Assembly (NCBI RefSeq): GCF_017876165.1
Contig: NZ_JAGINQ010000001.1
Location: 62,001 to 126,000 of the forward strand
Length of the DNA stretch: 64,000 nucleotides
Direction: 5' to 3'
DNA from: Azospirillum soli
GTDB taxonomy: Bacteria; Pseudomonadota; Alphaproteobacteria; Azospirillales; Azospirillaceae
Shown here: positions 24,773 through 34,032 of the stretch, one piece after another
How positions within the stretch are numbered: the stretch's first letter is position 1
Layout: each line of letters opens with the position of its first letter
The notes under the pieces: model-generated
Told to the model about the DNA's origin: nothing
What the model saw: the letters and a program-made list of their open reading frames with translations, nothing else
Databases searched by the model: none
Position numbers and translations under genes: made by a program

Positions 24773-26356
24773 TCACTTCACCTTGTAGAGCTGGAAGTGC
24801 CGGCCCTCCCGCAGGAGGGTCAGGTGCTCCGGCACCGGGTTCGCCTGCCTCGGCTCGGTGAACAGGACATAGACGTAGCCGTAGCGCTTCGGCCAGTTGG
24901 TCCAATAGTGGTTGTCGCGCGCGGTCGGGTTCCGCACCGCGTCGGCGACGTAGCTGATGCGCGGCATGTAGGTGAAGGAGCCGTCCAGGTCCACATAGGG
25001 CGGCTTCAGCAGCAGGATCTGCTTGCCCGGATGGGTAAAGGCGATCGGCACCATGCTGGACCGGTCCATCAGCGCCAGCACCGGCGTGTGGTGCAGCCCG
25101 AAGGCCAGGGCTCGGTCATCGGTGAACTGGGCGGGGCGGAACAGCGACTTGCGCAGGGACTCGTCGGCGTAGGTGGAGAGGACCGCGCTGCCCGGCTCGA
25201 TCAGCGTCATGGACTGGCGGACTTCCTCCAGCAGAGGATCGACCTTGGCCAGCGCCACCCCAGCATCGGCGCTGCGCAGCAGCGACAGGGCCAGCACGAC
25301 GGAGACGAAGGCCGCGCGCATCGCGCCGCTGGCAAGCTCCCACCGCGCGAAGCCCAGCGCGACGAACATGATCGCGATGGGCAGGCGGCTGTCGGCGAAC
25401 CAGGACCCGAACAGGACCAGCGGCATCGCGGCGTAGACGACCAGCCCCAGCGCGATGGTCAGGACGCCCACGGGGTGGACGCGCAGCGCCCCGCTCCACA
25501 GGCCCCACAGCACGCCGATCCCGATCGCGGCGCCGGTGACGTAGCCGACCGCGTCGGCGTAGGCGCCGAACAGGAAGTCGAAGCCCATCAGCTTGGCCGT
25601 GCCGACCCACATCACCGCGTCGGCGTAGCCCGACGACGGGCTCAGCAGCAGCAGCGGCGGCACGACCAGGAACGGCAGCGCAAAGGCCAGCAGGTCCGGC
25701 AAGGCTCGGCGCGGCTGGCGCCAATCGCCCGAACCCATCAGGCGCCACGCCTCGGAGCACAGAAGCGTCATCCCGTAGAGGCCCAGCGCGAAGAGATGCG
25801 AGGCGAACAGCACGAGCACGAAGACCAGCGAGACCAGCCCGCGCACCCAGGCGTTGCGGTCCGCCAAGCCGATCCACAGCGCGATTCCCCACAGCGCCAG
25901 CCCAAGCCCGAACAGGTAGTTGAACAGGCCCATGTAGGTGGACATGGTGTAGAGGAACAGCGTACCGGCCAGCGCCCCCAGCCCCAGTCGGCCCCAGACC
26001 GCGCGGTAGAGCGCCATGGTGCCGCTGACCAGCAGCAGATAGCTGGCGGTGACGAACAGCTTGCAGGCGGTGTGCAGCCCGACCAGCAGGGCCAGCGGCG
26101 GCACCAGGAAGTCCATCACGAGGTTGGGCACGATGGCCCAACGGATCGTGTAGTACTGCTGAAGCGGAACATCCTGATCCAGATAAGTCAGGGCGTACAT
26201 CCGCGTGACGTGGTTGACGTAGTCACCCAGCGCCGGAATCTCGAACATCCAGACAGGGACCACCGCCGCGACCAAGGCCAGCAGGGCCGCCGGCCACAGC
26301 AGTGCGGCGTCGGAACGTGCCGGCGCGTGCCAGCCGAGGCTGTCCTGGTTCAGCAT
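24773..26356 (-). CDS. Multi-pass membrane protein of unknown function
   Basis: 527 aa, not assigned to a named family. Roughly ten to twelve hydrophobic helices between residues 20 and 400 are followed by a soluble C-terminal domain of about 130 residues. The early periplasmic loop ALGDYVNHVTRMYALTYL recalls the DYPNHxARM segment of uncharacterised polyprenyl-sugar-transferase-like membrane proteins (GT-C shape), but catalytic acids are not certain. Its ATG overlaps the end of the GT2 gene by seven bases, so the two are coupled and probably act on the same glycan or lipid. Confidence 0.7.
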   Translation of the reverse strand: MLNQDSLGWHAPARSDAALLWPAALLALVAAVVPVWMFEIPALGDYVNHVTRMYALTYLDQDVPLQQYYTIRWAIVPNLVMDFLVPPLALLVGLHTACKLFVTASYLLLVSGTMALYRAVWGRLGLGALAGTLFLYTMSTYMGLFNYLFGLGLALWGIALWIGLADRNAWVRGLVSLVFVLVLFASHLFALGLYGMTLLCSEAWRLMGSGDWRQPRRALPDLLAFALPFLVVPPLLLLSPSSGYADAVMWVGTAKLMGFDFLFGAYADAVGYVTGAAIGIGVLWGLWSGALRVHPVGVLTIALGLVVYAAMPLVLFGSWFADSRLPIAIMFVALGFARWELASGAMRAAFVSVVLALSLLRSADAGVALAKVDPLLEEVRQSMTLIEPGSAVLSTYADESLRKSLFRPAQFTDDRALAFGLHHTPVLALMDRSSMVPIAFTHPGKQILLLKPPYVDLDGSFTYMPRISYVADAVRNPTARDNHYWTNWPKRYGYVYVLFTEPRQANPVPEHLTLLREGRHFQLYKVK

Positions 26357-27333
26357 GAGGCGGGCTCCTCCGGGGGCGGGACGATGGCGAGTGCCGGTGC
26401 TGAGCGGAGATCGTCCGGGTACCGGTTGCGCAGGCCGGCGCGGTAGTCGGACCAGAAGCCGCGCAGCCCCTTCAGGTCGAAACGGCGGTGGACGAGGAAG
26501 TACAGCGTGTACTTCGCCATCATGCGGGCGATGGCCTCGCGCTCGTAGGTCGCGTGGATGTAGCCCATGTTGCGGAAGAAATAGGTGGTCCGGTTCGCCG
26601 GCATCTCCTCCACGGTACCGAGCAGGCCGCCGGCCAGCGGCCTCTGGGTGCGGCGGTTGCGCGGGTGGACGTGGCGGGCGTGCACGGCGGTGCCGTCCTT
26701 CAGCCCGGCGCGGCGGGCGCGGAGCGTGAACTCCCACTCGTCGCCCCAGATGAACATCTCGCGCTTGACGTTGCCGATCCGCTCGAACACCCGGCGGCGC
26801 AGCATGGTGCCGTTGAACAGCGCGATGGCGTCGGGGACGATCCCGTCGCACGCCGAGGCGACGAAGGTCGCCGCGCGGGTGTGGCCATGCATGGCGAAGG
26901 CGAGGTCGGCCTGATCCTCCGCCGCCACGACCATCGGGCCGACGAGGTCGAGGTCGTGCCGCTCGCCTTGGCGCAGCAGTTCGGCCAGCGCGCCGGGCGC
27001 CGGGATGCCGTCGTCGTCGGTGCTCCAGATCCATTCGGCGCCGAAGCGCAGCGCCGTCTCGAAGGCCGTGTGGTAGGCCCCGGCCGACCCGACATTGGGC
27101 TGGCGGACGACGATCAGTTCGGGGATGCGCTCGCGCTGTTCGGTCAGCCACTCCGCCGTGCCGTCGGTGGAGCCGTTGTCCACCACGACGATGCGGCCGG
27201 GCCTCGGCTCCTGGGCGTGGATGGCCGCGACGCAGCCGCGCAGCAGCGACAGCCGGTTGTGCGTGACGACGACCGCGATCACGTGTGCGGCGGCACCGGG
27301 CGGCGCGCCGCTGGGCGTGAGGGCTTCGGACAT
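26350..27333 (-). CDS. Family 2 glycosyltransferase
   Basis: 327 aa. A GT-A fold sugar-nucleotide transferase similar to galactofuranosyl- and rhamnosyl-type GT2 enzymes. VIAVVVTHNRLSLLRGCVAAI is the N-terminal nucleotide-binding strand, IVVVDNGSTDGTAEWL and NVGSAGAYHTAFETAL follow, and WSTDDDGIPAPGALAEL holds the DxD-type metal site. FIWGDEWEFTLRARRAG is the acceptor/base region with the ED-like pair. I start at MSEALTPS; 32 more upstream codons lack family character. Likely in one operon with the following membrane protein. Confidence 0.9.
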   Translation of the reverse strand: MSEALTPSGAPPGAAAHVIAVVVTHNRLSLLRGCVAAIHAQEPRPGRIVVVDNGSTDGTAEWLTEQRERIPELIVVRQPNVGSAGAYHTAFETALRFGAEWIWSTDDDGIPAPGALAELLRQGERHDLDLVGPMVVAAEDQADLAFAMHGHTRAATFVASACDGIVPDAIALFNGTMLRRRVFERIGNVKREMFIWGDEWEFTLRARRAGLKDGTAVHARHVHPRNRRTQRPLAGGLLGTVEEMPANRTTYFFRNMGYIHATYEREAIARMMAKYTLYFLVHRRFDLKGLRGFWSDYRAGLRNRYPDDLRSAPALAIVPPPEEPASC

Positions 27334-27534
27334 GCGGATCGGCTCTCCGTCTTGTGCCGGACGACAGGAAGCGACACGGCGCGGCCACGGCAGGACAGCC
27401 GGCGGAGGTGCCCGCCGCGCCGCACACAAGCCCTAGGTTTTCGCTGAGTCAGGTCCGGGCAATGATCCGGACGGAGAGGCGCCCTGTCTTTCGCATAGCG
27501 CGGAATCCCCAAGGACCCGTCAGACGTGGTCCCG

Positions 27535-28764
27535 TCAGAAGAGACGCATCCAGCCGGTGCCCCACAGCCAAAGAACCGCGAACCCCATGGACAGCAGCGT
27601 TATGGGAACGCCGCAGCGAGCGTGCTCGATAAAGCCTAGACGGACGCCGGACGCCTCCGCCCGCTCGGCCACGATGATGTTGGCAAGGCTGCCGGGGAGC
27701 AGGAAATTGCCGGCCAGGGTCGATAGAACGGCCAGACCGTAGAGCGCGCCTTCCGGCGGCGACGGCCATGCGGACAGCAGCAGGATCACGGCGGGCACGT
27801 TGCCGATGCTGTTGCTCGCCGCCAGCGCCAGCGGCGCCATCACCGCCAGCCGGTCGGGCAGCAGCCCCGCCCCCTCCAACCAGCCGACCATCTGAGCGGG
27901 AAGGCCCGTCAGGCCCAGCGCGTGGTTGACCGCGAACAGGGCGGCGAACAGCACCAGCAGATGCCAGTCCACCACGCCCAGCATGCCGCGCGTGGCGAGC
28001 CGCCGGCTGACCAGCATGGCCCCAGCGACCAGCAGCACGCCCGTCTCGTGCGGCAGCGGCGTCGCGAACAGCGCCAGCAGGGCGACCGTGGCGACGACCG
28101 CCTTGGCCAGCTGGGCGCGGTCCAGCGCGACCGGCTCGGCGGCGTGGTCGGCGGTGGGCAGGCCGAAATGGTTGCGCCACACCAGCCAGACCACGCCATA
28201 GACCAGCGCGAGGCCGACGAGCGCCGGCACCCCGCAGACGCCGAGGAAGCGCCAAAAGTCGAGGTGGCCCATCTGCCCGATCAGGATGTTCTGCGGGTTG
28301 CCGATGACCGTCGCGGCGGAGCCGGCGTTGGCGGCCCCGGCCAGCGCGATCAAGTAGGGCCGGGGGTCCAAGCCGCGCGCCATCAGCCCGACGCACAGCA
28401 TCGGCGTCATGGCGAAGACCACCACGTCGTTGGCGAGTACCGCCGACAGCCCCCCGGCCACGACGACGGTCACTGCGAGAAGGCGGGCGGGCGAGCGGGC
28501 TCCTTGCGCGACGCGCAGCGCACACCAGTCGTAGAAGCGGCTGGCCGCATATTGCGCCGACAGGACCATCAGCCCGAACAGGATGAAGATGGTCGGGAAG
28601 TCGATGGCCTCGACCACCTGACGGGAATCAAGCGCGCCGATGCCCAGCAGCAGGATCGCGGCGACAAGCGCGATGCCCGTGCGGTCAATGCGGAGTCCGG
28701 GAAAACGGCCCAGCGCCATGCCCAGATAGGTGGCGGTGAACAGGGCGACGATGGTGGCGGTCAT
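27535..28764 (-). CDS. ArsB/NhaD/SLC13-like anion transporter
   Basis: 409 aa with about eleven membrane helices. Members of the ion transporter superfamily carry arsenite, dicarboxylates, sulphate or Na+/H+. The conserved half-repeats are visible: LSAVLANDVVVFAMTPMLC with the ND-containing re-entrant loop, GSAATVIGNPQNILIG, and again ALAASNSIGNVPAVILLLSAW and LAGNFLLPGSLANIIVAERA. The NPQNILIG motif is common in ArsB-like and YbiR-like proteins. Substrate cannot be told from sequence; no arsenic-resistance gene is nearby. ATG chosen at MTATIVALF because the longer frame is shadow. Confidence 0.85.
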   Translation of the reverse strand: MTATIVALFTATYLGMALGRFPGLRIDRTGIALVAAILLLGIGALDSRQVVEAIDFPTIFILFGLMVLSAQYAASRFYDWCALRVAQGARSPARLLAVTVVVAGGLSAVLANDVVVFAMTPMLCVGLMARGLDPRPYLIALAGAANAGSAATVIGNPQNILIGQMGHLDFWRFLGVCGVPALVGLALVYGVVWLVWRNHFGLPTADHAAEPVALDRAQLAKAVVATVALLALFATPLPHETGVLLVAGAMLVSRRLATRGMLGVVDWHLLVLFAALFAVNHALGLTGLPAQMVGWLEGAGLLPDRLAVMAPLALAASNSIGNVPAVILLLSAWPSPPEGALYGLAVLSTLAGNFLLPGSLANIIVAERAEASGVRLGFIEHARCGVPITLLSMGFAVLWLWGTGWMRLF

Positions 28765-28835
28765 GAGCGCGCTTATAGCCCACCACGAGCACCGTGCCAG
28801 CCTGTTGGTTGGGCCGCACCGTCGCTTTGCTCCGT

Positions 28836-29273
28836 CTATGGAACCTGCGCCATGTGAATCAGCGGGAAGGGCTTGCCCATGCCATCGAGGTCGGAACGGC
28901 CGGTCTGCGTGAAGCCGCACCGTTTGTAGAAGGCCACTGCCTCTGGGTTCTGTTCGTTGACATCGACGGTCAGCCGGCCCTTCAGCGCTTCGGCGTGTGC
29001 CAGAAGCGCCCTGCCGATGCCGCGCCCGTGATGCGCGGGAGCGACGAAGAGAGCCTCGACCTTGGCACCGTCGAGGCCCATGAAGCCAAGCGGCTCGCCG
29101 GGCGTATCCTCTACCACCCACACTTCAAGCGCGGTCAGGCAGACATCGCGGACCAGAGGCAGGAACGACTGGATCTCCTCCTCCGACAGAAAGTGATGGG
29201 TGGCCCGCACCGCGTCGAGCCAAATGGCGACGAGTTGGAGGTGATCCTCGGCGGTCTGAAGACGAATTATCAT
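28836..29273 (-). CDS. GNAT family N-acetyltransferase
   Basis: 145 aa. Compact GNAT resembling YjaB/YjdJ-type enzymes: IRLQTAEDHLQLVAIWLDAVRATHHFLSEE at the N-terminus, LGFMGLDGAKVEALFVAP as beta4, HHGRGIGRALLAHAEA as the acetyl-CoA loop, and VNEQNPEAVAFYKRCGFTQTGRSDLD. Substrate unknown. It is 13 bases downstream of the MBL hydrolase gene's stop on the same strand, so probably co-transcribed with it. Confidence 0.88.
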   Translation of the reverse strand: MIIRLQTAEDHLQLVAIWLDAVRATHHFLSEEEIQSFLPLVRDVCLTALEVWVVEDTPGEPLGFMGLDGAKVEALFVAPAHHGRGIGRALLAHAEALKGRLTVDVNEQNPEAVAFYKRCGFTQTGRSDLDGMGKPFPLIHMAQVP

Positions 29274-29286
29274 GGCCGCCGGTCTA

Positions 29287-30111
29287 TCACACCAACGTCA
29301 CCGTCGTCCCTTCGCGTGCGGCGAAGCAGTCGGGGAATTCCGCCTGGGCGGCGGCTTCGATGGCCGCCATGGCGGCGTCGTCGTGGTCGGGGTCGTGGTG
29401 GAAGAGGACAAGGCGCTTCACGCCCGCCACGCGGGCCAGCCGGACGCCCTCGGCCCAGGTGGAATGGCCCCAACCGATGCGCTGCCGCCACTCCTCCTCC
29501 GTGTAGGTGGAATCGTAGAGGACGAGGTCGGCGCCGGCGATCAGGTCCAGCACGTTCCGGTCAGGCTGGCCCGGGACATGCTCCGTGTCGGTGACATAGA
29601 CGAAGGCCTTGCCCGCATACTCGATGCGGTAGCCGGTGGCGCCGTCCGGGTGGTTCAGGGGGGCGGTGCGCACCTGAATGCCGCCCTCCAGCGGGAAGCT
29701 TTGCCCCGCCGCGATCTCCACGAAGCTGATGTCGCCGCCCATGGTGCGCAGGGGCACGGGGAACAGTGGCCGTTCCATCTGACGGGCCATCACTGCCTCG
29801 ATGCTCGGGTTGCCGGAGAGGTGGCCGGAGACGATGCGCAGCCCGAACCCCTTGGTGTAGGCCGGCGCGAAGAAGGGAAAGCCGCTGATGTGGTCGAGGT
29901 GCGTGTGGCTGAGCAGCAGCGTGGCCTCGGTGACACCGTCCTTCAGCCAGTGTTTGCCCAACGCGCGAATGCCGGTCCCGGCGTCGATCACGATGCGGTG
30001 GTCCCCCGCCGTCACTTCGACGCAGCTGGTGTTGCCGCCATATCCCATGTACGAGGGATTCGGGCACGGAACGGTGCCGCGCACCCCCCAGAAAGTGACC
30101 GAGAACCCCAT
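29287..30111 (-). CDS. MBL-fold metallohydrolase (phosphoribosyl cyclic phosphodiesterase-like)
   Basis: 274 aa. The start MGFSVTFWGVRGTVPCP, then YGGNTSCVEV and IVIDAGTGIRALG, is typical of the beta-lactamase-fold family that includes cyclic phosphodiesterases. The metal site is SHTHLDHISGFPFF; TGYRIEYAGKAFVYVTDTEH gives the bridging Asp, and LVLFHHDPDHDD a late His. GAGGGG lies upstream of the chosen ATG; the 14-codon longer form has no binding site. Substrate unknown. Confidence 0.88.
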   Translation of the reverse strand: MGFSVTFWGVRGTVPCPNPSYMGYGGNTSCVEVTAGDHRIVIDAGTGIRALGKHWLKDGVTEATLLLSHTHLDHISGFPFFAPAYTKGFGLRIVSGHLSGNPSIEAVMARQMERPLFPVPLRTMGGDISFVEIAAGQSFPLEGGIQVRTAPLNHPDGATGYRIEYAGKAFVYVTDTEHVPGQPDRNVLDLIAGADLVLYDSTYTEEEWRQRIGWGHSTWAEGVRLARVAGVKRLVLFHHDPDHDDAAMAAIEAAAQAEFPDCFAAREGTTVTLV

Positions 30112-30262
30112 GCGCCCCTCGCACCATGGCACCGGTTCATCAACCGGCAACATGACAGTTTAGCACGGATTCCGGGCGGTGCGGTGACGGTCGTCACAGC
30201 CTTGCGCGTCTCCAAAGAGGTGCGCGATCCCCACCCGGACGGCGAGGCACCAGTTTGAGGCG

Positions 30263-30496
30263 TCAGTTCGACGCCAAAATCCCCTCGACCAGCCGCCCGC
30301 AGTCCGCCCGGTTGTCGCAGCCACGACAGGCGTTGTCGGCGCAATCCAAAGCCGTCTTCAGAACGGCCAGACGGGTCAGAACGCTTTTCTTCTCTTCTTT
30401 TGAAATGACATCGGCGCACAACACGTCGTCGACGGCCTCCCGAATGACGTCGATGCCCCTTCCCGGCTCTTGCAGGCCCGTCCCGATTGCTTGCAT
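30263..30496 (-). CDS. Small protein with a C-terminal four-cysteine motif
   Basis: 77 aa, no named family recognised. The first 50 residues look helical and charged. The C-terminus has C-x4-C-x2-C-x5-C (DCADNACRGCDNRADCG), spacing suited to a zinc or Fe-S site. The ATG at 30496 has GAGGTG six bases upstream; a GTG three codons earlier is also possible. The upstream region contains the near-palindrome ATCACC...GGTGAT. Confidence 0.65.
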   Translation of the reverse strand: MQAIGTGLQEPGRGIDVIREAVDDVLCADVISKEEKKSVLTRLAVLKTALDCADNACRGCDNRADCGRLVEGILASN

Positions 30497-30620
30497 GCGA
30501 ATCACCTCATCTGGTGATGAATACCACCATATGCATGTTTCGCATTTATGTCAGGGCTGAAACATGAAGCCGGAAAACTGATATATGAACAAAGCCCAGT
30601 GCTCGGCTCAACCTCCAGGT

Positions 30621-30693
30621 CATACGGCCGGCGCATGAATGCTTCATGTTCGGCCGGCCGTATGCCCCTCTCGCACATGGCTGCGCCATGTGC
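30621..30693. repeat. Two adjacent stem-loops downstream of the chemoreceptor gene
   Basis: CATACGGCCGGC (30621-30632) pairs perfectly with GCCGGCCGTATG (30653-30664), enclosing a second inner palindrome CATGAA-TGC-TTCATG. Then GCACATGGC (30673-30681) pairs with GCCATGTGC (30685-30693). With the next hairpin they form a structured, gene-free stretch that could encode a small RNA or a compound 3' end. Confidence 0.6.
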
Positions 30694-30707
30694 TGCCGGG
30701 CTTTAAT

Positions 30708-30742
30708 CGAAGGGGTTTGATGGAAACCATCAAACCCCTTCG
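30708..30742 (-). terminator. Terminator-like hairpin of the chemoreceptor gene
   Basis: A perfect 16-bp stem CGAAGGGGTTTGATGG (30708-30723) with loop AAA pairs with 30727-30742. It starts four bases past the leftward chemoreceptor stop. The U tract is poor (ATTAAAG), so it may protect the mRNA end as well as terminate. Confidence 0.65.
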
Positions 30743-30745
30743 GTA

Positions 30746-32137
30746 TCAGACCTTGTAGGCCACGCGCAGGCCGCCCCAGTGCCGGCCACGGACGGTGATG
30801 GGGGCGGACACATCCTTCATCAGCACGAACTTTCCGCCGCCCATGTCGCGGCGGTAGGTTTGCAACAGGAACGGCTTGGTGTTGCGCCCGGCGGCCAGCC
30901 CGACGCGGTCGTTGAAGATGCGGCGGTTGCGGCAGTTCGCCGCGTTCCACACCGGATCGGAGCCCTGCGGCTGGCTGAATTTTCGGTTGTGGGTCGGCAG
31001 ATAGCCGTTGGTGTCCAGCGCCACGCAGAAGACGATGCGGTCGTTCTGGCTCAACACCGGCTCCTGAACTCCCGGCAGCACGCGGTCGCAGAACTGGGTA
31101 AAGCGCGCCATGTGCTGCTGCGGGTTGGAACCGGCGATCGGCTGGTAGGCCTTGTCGAACAGGTCGGCCTCGCTGACCTCGCCACGCGCCAGCGCGTCCT
31201 CGAAGTTGGCGGAGATCTTGGAAGCCGCCTCGCGCACCAGCCGGATGAAGGGCGTGTCCACCGTCTCCACGTCCAGTTCGGCGGTGATGCCGATCAGGCG
31301 CTCGCTCATGCCCAGCAGGTTGTTCACACGGTCGCGCGCCTGCGCCAGATTCTCGCTGGACAGCTGAACGCCGACGGCGAGGTCGGTGATCTCGCGTTCC
31401 AGCTCGTCGCAGTTGACGCCGATCTCGGACGAGGCGGCGTCGATCTTGTCGGTCTCGTTGTGCAGTTCGTTCATGGCGCGGCCGACCGTCTCGATCACCG
31501 CGCCGATGGCCGTGGTCCCCTCGCTGACCGCGCGCGCCTTGCTGGCGCTGGCCGAGCTTTCGGTCATCAGCCGCTGCGCCTGGTCGTTCAGGTATTTCAG
31601 CGTGGCGTCGATCTCCGTCGTCGCCTCGCTGGTCTTTTTGGACAGGGCCTTCACTTCGTTGGCGACGACGGCGAAACCGCGCCCGGCCTCGCCCGCGCGC
31701 GCGGCCTCGATGGTGGCGTTCAGCGCCAGCAGGTTGGTCTGCTTGGCGATGGCGAAGATTTCCTTGGCGACCCGGCCGACGCGGTCCAGCGCTTCCTGAA
31801 GACCGGCGATCTGCCCTTCCATGCCGCCGACGGCGGCGACCAGCGAATGGATGTCGGCCATCGACCGCTGCACGCGGTCGTGGGAGGATTCAACCTCTTG
31901 GCGAGCCTGTTCGGTCACGTTGCGCGCCACCAGGGAGGCAGCGGAGATGCGCATCGTGCTTTGGGACATCTTGGTCCCGGTTTCACGCAGCTGGGCAAAA
32001 ACATTGGCCTGATGGCCGAGACGACCATTTACGTCTTCAACGTGCCCCGCGATGTCCGCGATCTCGATGCCGAGGTTACCGGCTTCGGAGGCAATGTCCG
32101 CGATCAGATGCCCGCGGTTGCCGAGCGCACTGTCCAT
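30746..32137 (-). CDS. Soluble methyl-accepting chemotaxis protein with C-terminal sensor
   Basis: 463 aa. No membrane segment, so this is a cytosolic chemoreceptor. Residues about 20-290 are coiled-coil with the conserved kinase-contact hairpin [36 protein letters not shown] (near residue 130), which binds CheA/CheW. Residues about 330-463 are a separate folded part: [48 protein letters not shown] and [20 protein letters not shown], similar in style to PAS/Cache-like sensor domains placed at the C-terminus. The ATG at 32137 fits GGTGG upstream; 18 more codons are possible. Ligand unknown. Confidence 0.9.
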   Translation of the reverse strand: MDSALGNRGHLIADIASEAGNLGIEIADIAGHVEDVNGRLGHQANVFAQLRETGTKMSQSTMRISAASLVARNVTEQARQEVESSHDRVQRSMADIHSLVAAVGGMEGQIAGLQEALDRVGRVAKEIFAIAKQTNLLALNATIEAARAGEAGRGFAVVANEVKALSKKTSEATTEIDATLKYLNDQAQRLMTESSASASKARAVSEGTTAIGAVIETVGRAMNELHNETDKIDAASSEIGVNCDELEREITDLAVGVQLSSENLAQARDRVNNLLGMSERLIGITAELDVETVDTPFIRLVREAASKISANFEDALARGEVSEADLFDKAYQPIAGSNPQQHMARFTQFCDRVLPGVQEPVLSQNDRIVFCVALDTNGYLPTHNRKFSQPQGSDPVWNAANCRNRRIFNDRVGLAAGRNTKPFLLQTYRRDMGGGKFVLMKDVSAPITVRGRHWGGLRVAYKV

Positions 32138-32285
32138 TTTTACCACCGTTTTTATGGTGAGAGTTTGTAGAACGCTTACTCCCCGTGGCAAGTATTGCCC
32201 GATTCTTGCAATCCTGCAACACCATAGGGGGTAAGACCACTCTCCGTCTTTCGTATGTCACGCCTTCCGGTGGAGGGTTTGCCGC

Positions 32286-33209
32286 TCAGCCGAAGCTGCC
32301 CCTGGCGATCCGGTTATCCAATCTCTCGTCCGCAAGCCCGGCCGGTTCCTGGTGGATGATGACTTCGGCGTTCGGAAAGGCGTCGCGCAGTTCGGTTTCG
32401 ATGCGGTCGGTGATGTCGTGCGCGACAGCCACCGTCAGTTGCGGATCGAGTTCCAGGTGAAGTTCAATGAAGACGCCGGTGCCGGTGCTGCGCGTGCGCA
32501 GGTCGTGCATGCCGCGCGCGTCGGCATGGGCCTTGACCAGGGCGGCGATGCGCGCGCGATCCTCCTCCGGCAGTTCGCGGTCCATCAGGACGTTCAGCGC
32601 CTCTTTCGCCACGCCCCGCGCGCCGTGCAGCAGGAAGGCGGCGATGCCCAGGCCGAACAGAGGGTCGAAGGCGCCGATTCCGGTCCAGCCGGTCAGCAGG
32701 ATGGCGGTGATGACCGCCGTGTTCATCAGCAGATCGCCGGAGTAATGCAGCCGGTCCGCCCCGACGGCGACCGATCCCGTCGCCGTGACGACATGGCGCT
32801 GGAAGGCGATCAGGCCGGCGGTCAGGACGATGGACAGAAGCATGACCCCGATACCGATCGCCCCTTCCCCGATCGGTTCGGGGCGGACGAGGCGGCGCAC
32901 CGCCTCGATGGTCAGGAACAAAGCCGAGCCACCGATGAAGGCCGCCTGGGCCAGCGCTGCCAGCGCCTCCGCTTTGCCGTGGCCGAAGCGGTGGGCCCGG
33001 TCAGGCGGGCGCAGCGCCGTGCGCACCCCCAACAGGGTCACCACCGAGGCCATCAGGTCGGTGCTGGAATCGATCAATGATGACAGGATGCTGACCGAAT
33101 CGGTCGTCAGATAGGCGATCAGCTTCGCCGCGATCAACGCCGTCGCCACCGCCACGCTGGCGTAGGTGGCGTGGCGGCGCAGCCGGTCGGTGTGCGCTTC
33201 GGTCATCAT
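32286..33209 (-). CDS. Cation diffusion facilitator (FieF-like) metal exporter
   Basis: 307 aa. CDF proteins export Zn2+, Fe2+ or similar ions in exchange for protons. Six membrane helices are visible in residues 15-210. Motifs in TM2 and TM5 carry the transport site: LSSLIDSSTDLMAS (S/DxxxD) and ADRLHYSGDLLMNTAV (HxxxD). FGHGKAEALAAL follows TM2. The C-terminal cytosolic domain has MHDLRTRSTGTGVFIELHLELD and VIIHQEPAG. DxxxD-HxxxD favours the FieF/YiiP group. GGAGGA precedes the first of two tandem ATGs. It lies 41 bases downstream of pdxH, in the same direction. Confidence 0.92.
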   Translation of the reverse strand: MMTEAHTDRLRRHATYASVAVATALIAAKLIAYLTTDSVSILSSLIDSSTDLMASVVTLLGVRTALRPPDRAHRFGHGKAEALAALAQAAFIGGSALFLTIEAVRRLVRPEPIGEGAIGIGVMLLSIVLTAGLIAFQRHVVTATGSVAVGADRLHYSGDLLMNTAVITAILLTGWTGIGAFDPLFGLGIAAFLLHGARGVAKEALNVLMDRELPEEDRARIAALVKAHADARGMHDLRTRSTGTGVFIELHLELDPQLTVAVAHDITDRIETELRDAFPNAEVIIHQEPAGLADERLDNRIARGSFG

Positions 33210-33250
33210 GATGTCTCCTCCAGCCCTTCTTGGCGGGGCCGGGGGAAGTC

Positions 33251-33859
33251 TTAGGGGTAAAGGCGCTCGGTCGTCCACCGCACCGGAGTTGCATCGGGGT
33301 TGCCGTCGCGGATGTAAAGGACGCGTTCGTGCAGGCGGAAGGGGCGGTCCTGCCAGAACTCAATCCGGCGGGGCAGGATGCGGAAGCCGGTCCAGTGCGG
33401 CGGGCGCGGCACATGGCCGATGGCGAACTTGGCGGCGAACTGGGCAACGCGCTTTTCCAGCTCCCACCGGCCTTCCAGCGGACGCGACTGCTGCGAGGCC
33501 CAGGCGCCGATGCGGCTTTCTCGCGGGCGGCTTTCAAAATAGGCGTCGGCCTCGGCGTCGGTGACCTGCTCCACCGCGCCTTCGACGCGCACCTGGCGCT
33601 TCAGCGTCTTCCAGTGGAAGCACAGGGCGGCGTTGGGATTGGCCAGCATCTGCTCGCCCTTGCGGCTTTCGGTGTTGGTGTAGAAGACGAATCCGCGCGG
33701 GTCGATCCCCTTCAGCAGCACCATGCGCAGGGACGGCACGCCGTTCGCGTCGGCGGTGGCCAGCGCCATGGCGTTGGGGTCGTTGGGCTCGCTTCGGCCC
33801 GCCTCCTCCATCCACTCCTGGAACAGCTCGTACGGGTCGCGGTCAGTGCTCTCACTCAT
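33251..33859 (-). CDS. pdxH: Pyridoxamine 5'-phosphate oxidase
   Basis: 202 aa. FMN enzyme that oxidises pyridoxine/pyridoxamine 5'-phosphate to pyridoxal 5'-phosphate, the last step of vitamin B6 synthesis and salvage. Signature blocks: [43 protein letters not shown] (FMN), [35 protein letters not shown], and the C-terminal [15 protein letters not shown]...WTTERLYP, which closes the active site. Full length. Probably in one transcript with the CDF exporter downstream. Confidence 0.95.
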   Translation of the reverse strand: MSESTDRDPYELFQEWMEEAGRSEPNDPNAMALATADANGVPSLRMVLLKGIDPRGFVFYTNTESRKGEQMLANPNAALCFHWKTLKRQVRVEGAVEQVTDAEADAYFESRPRESRIGAWASQQSRPLEGRWELEKRVAQFAAKFAIGHVPRPPHWTGFRILPRRIEFWQDRPFRLHERVLYIRDGNPDATPVRWTTERLYP

Positions 33860-34032
33860 GGTTGCCTCGTCTTGCCCCTTTGCGGGAAGAAATGCCGGTC
33901 ACGGCTTGGTCTCAACTCACAGGCCAATTCACAGATAGCATAAGCTCGCATATATGAGTGACCGCCGAAGCGTCATCCGTCCGGCGCGGCGGCATCCAAC
34001 CTTTCGCCCAAACCTATCGTAAGGCACTCTCG

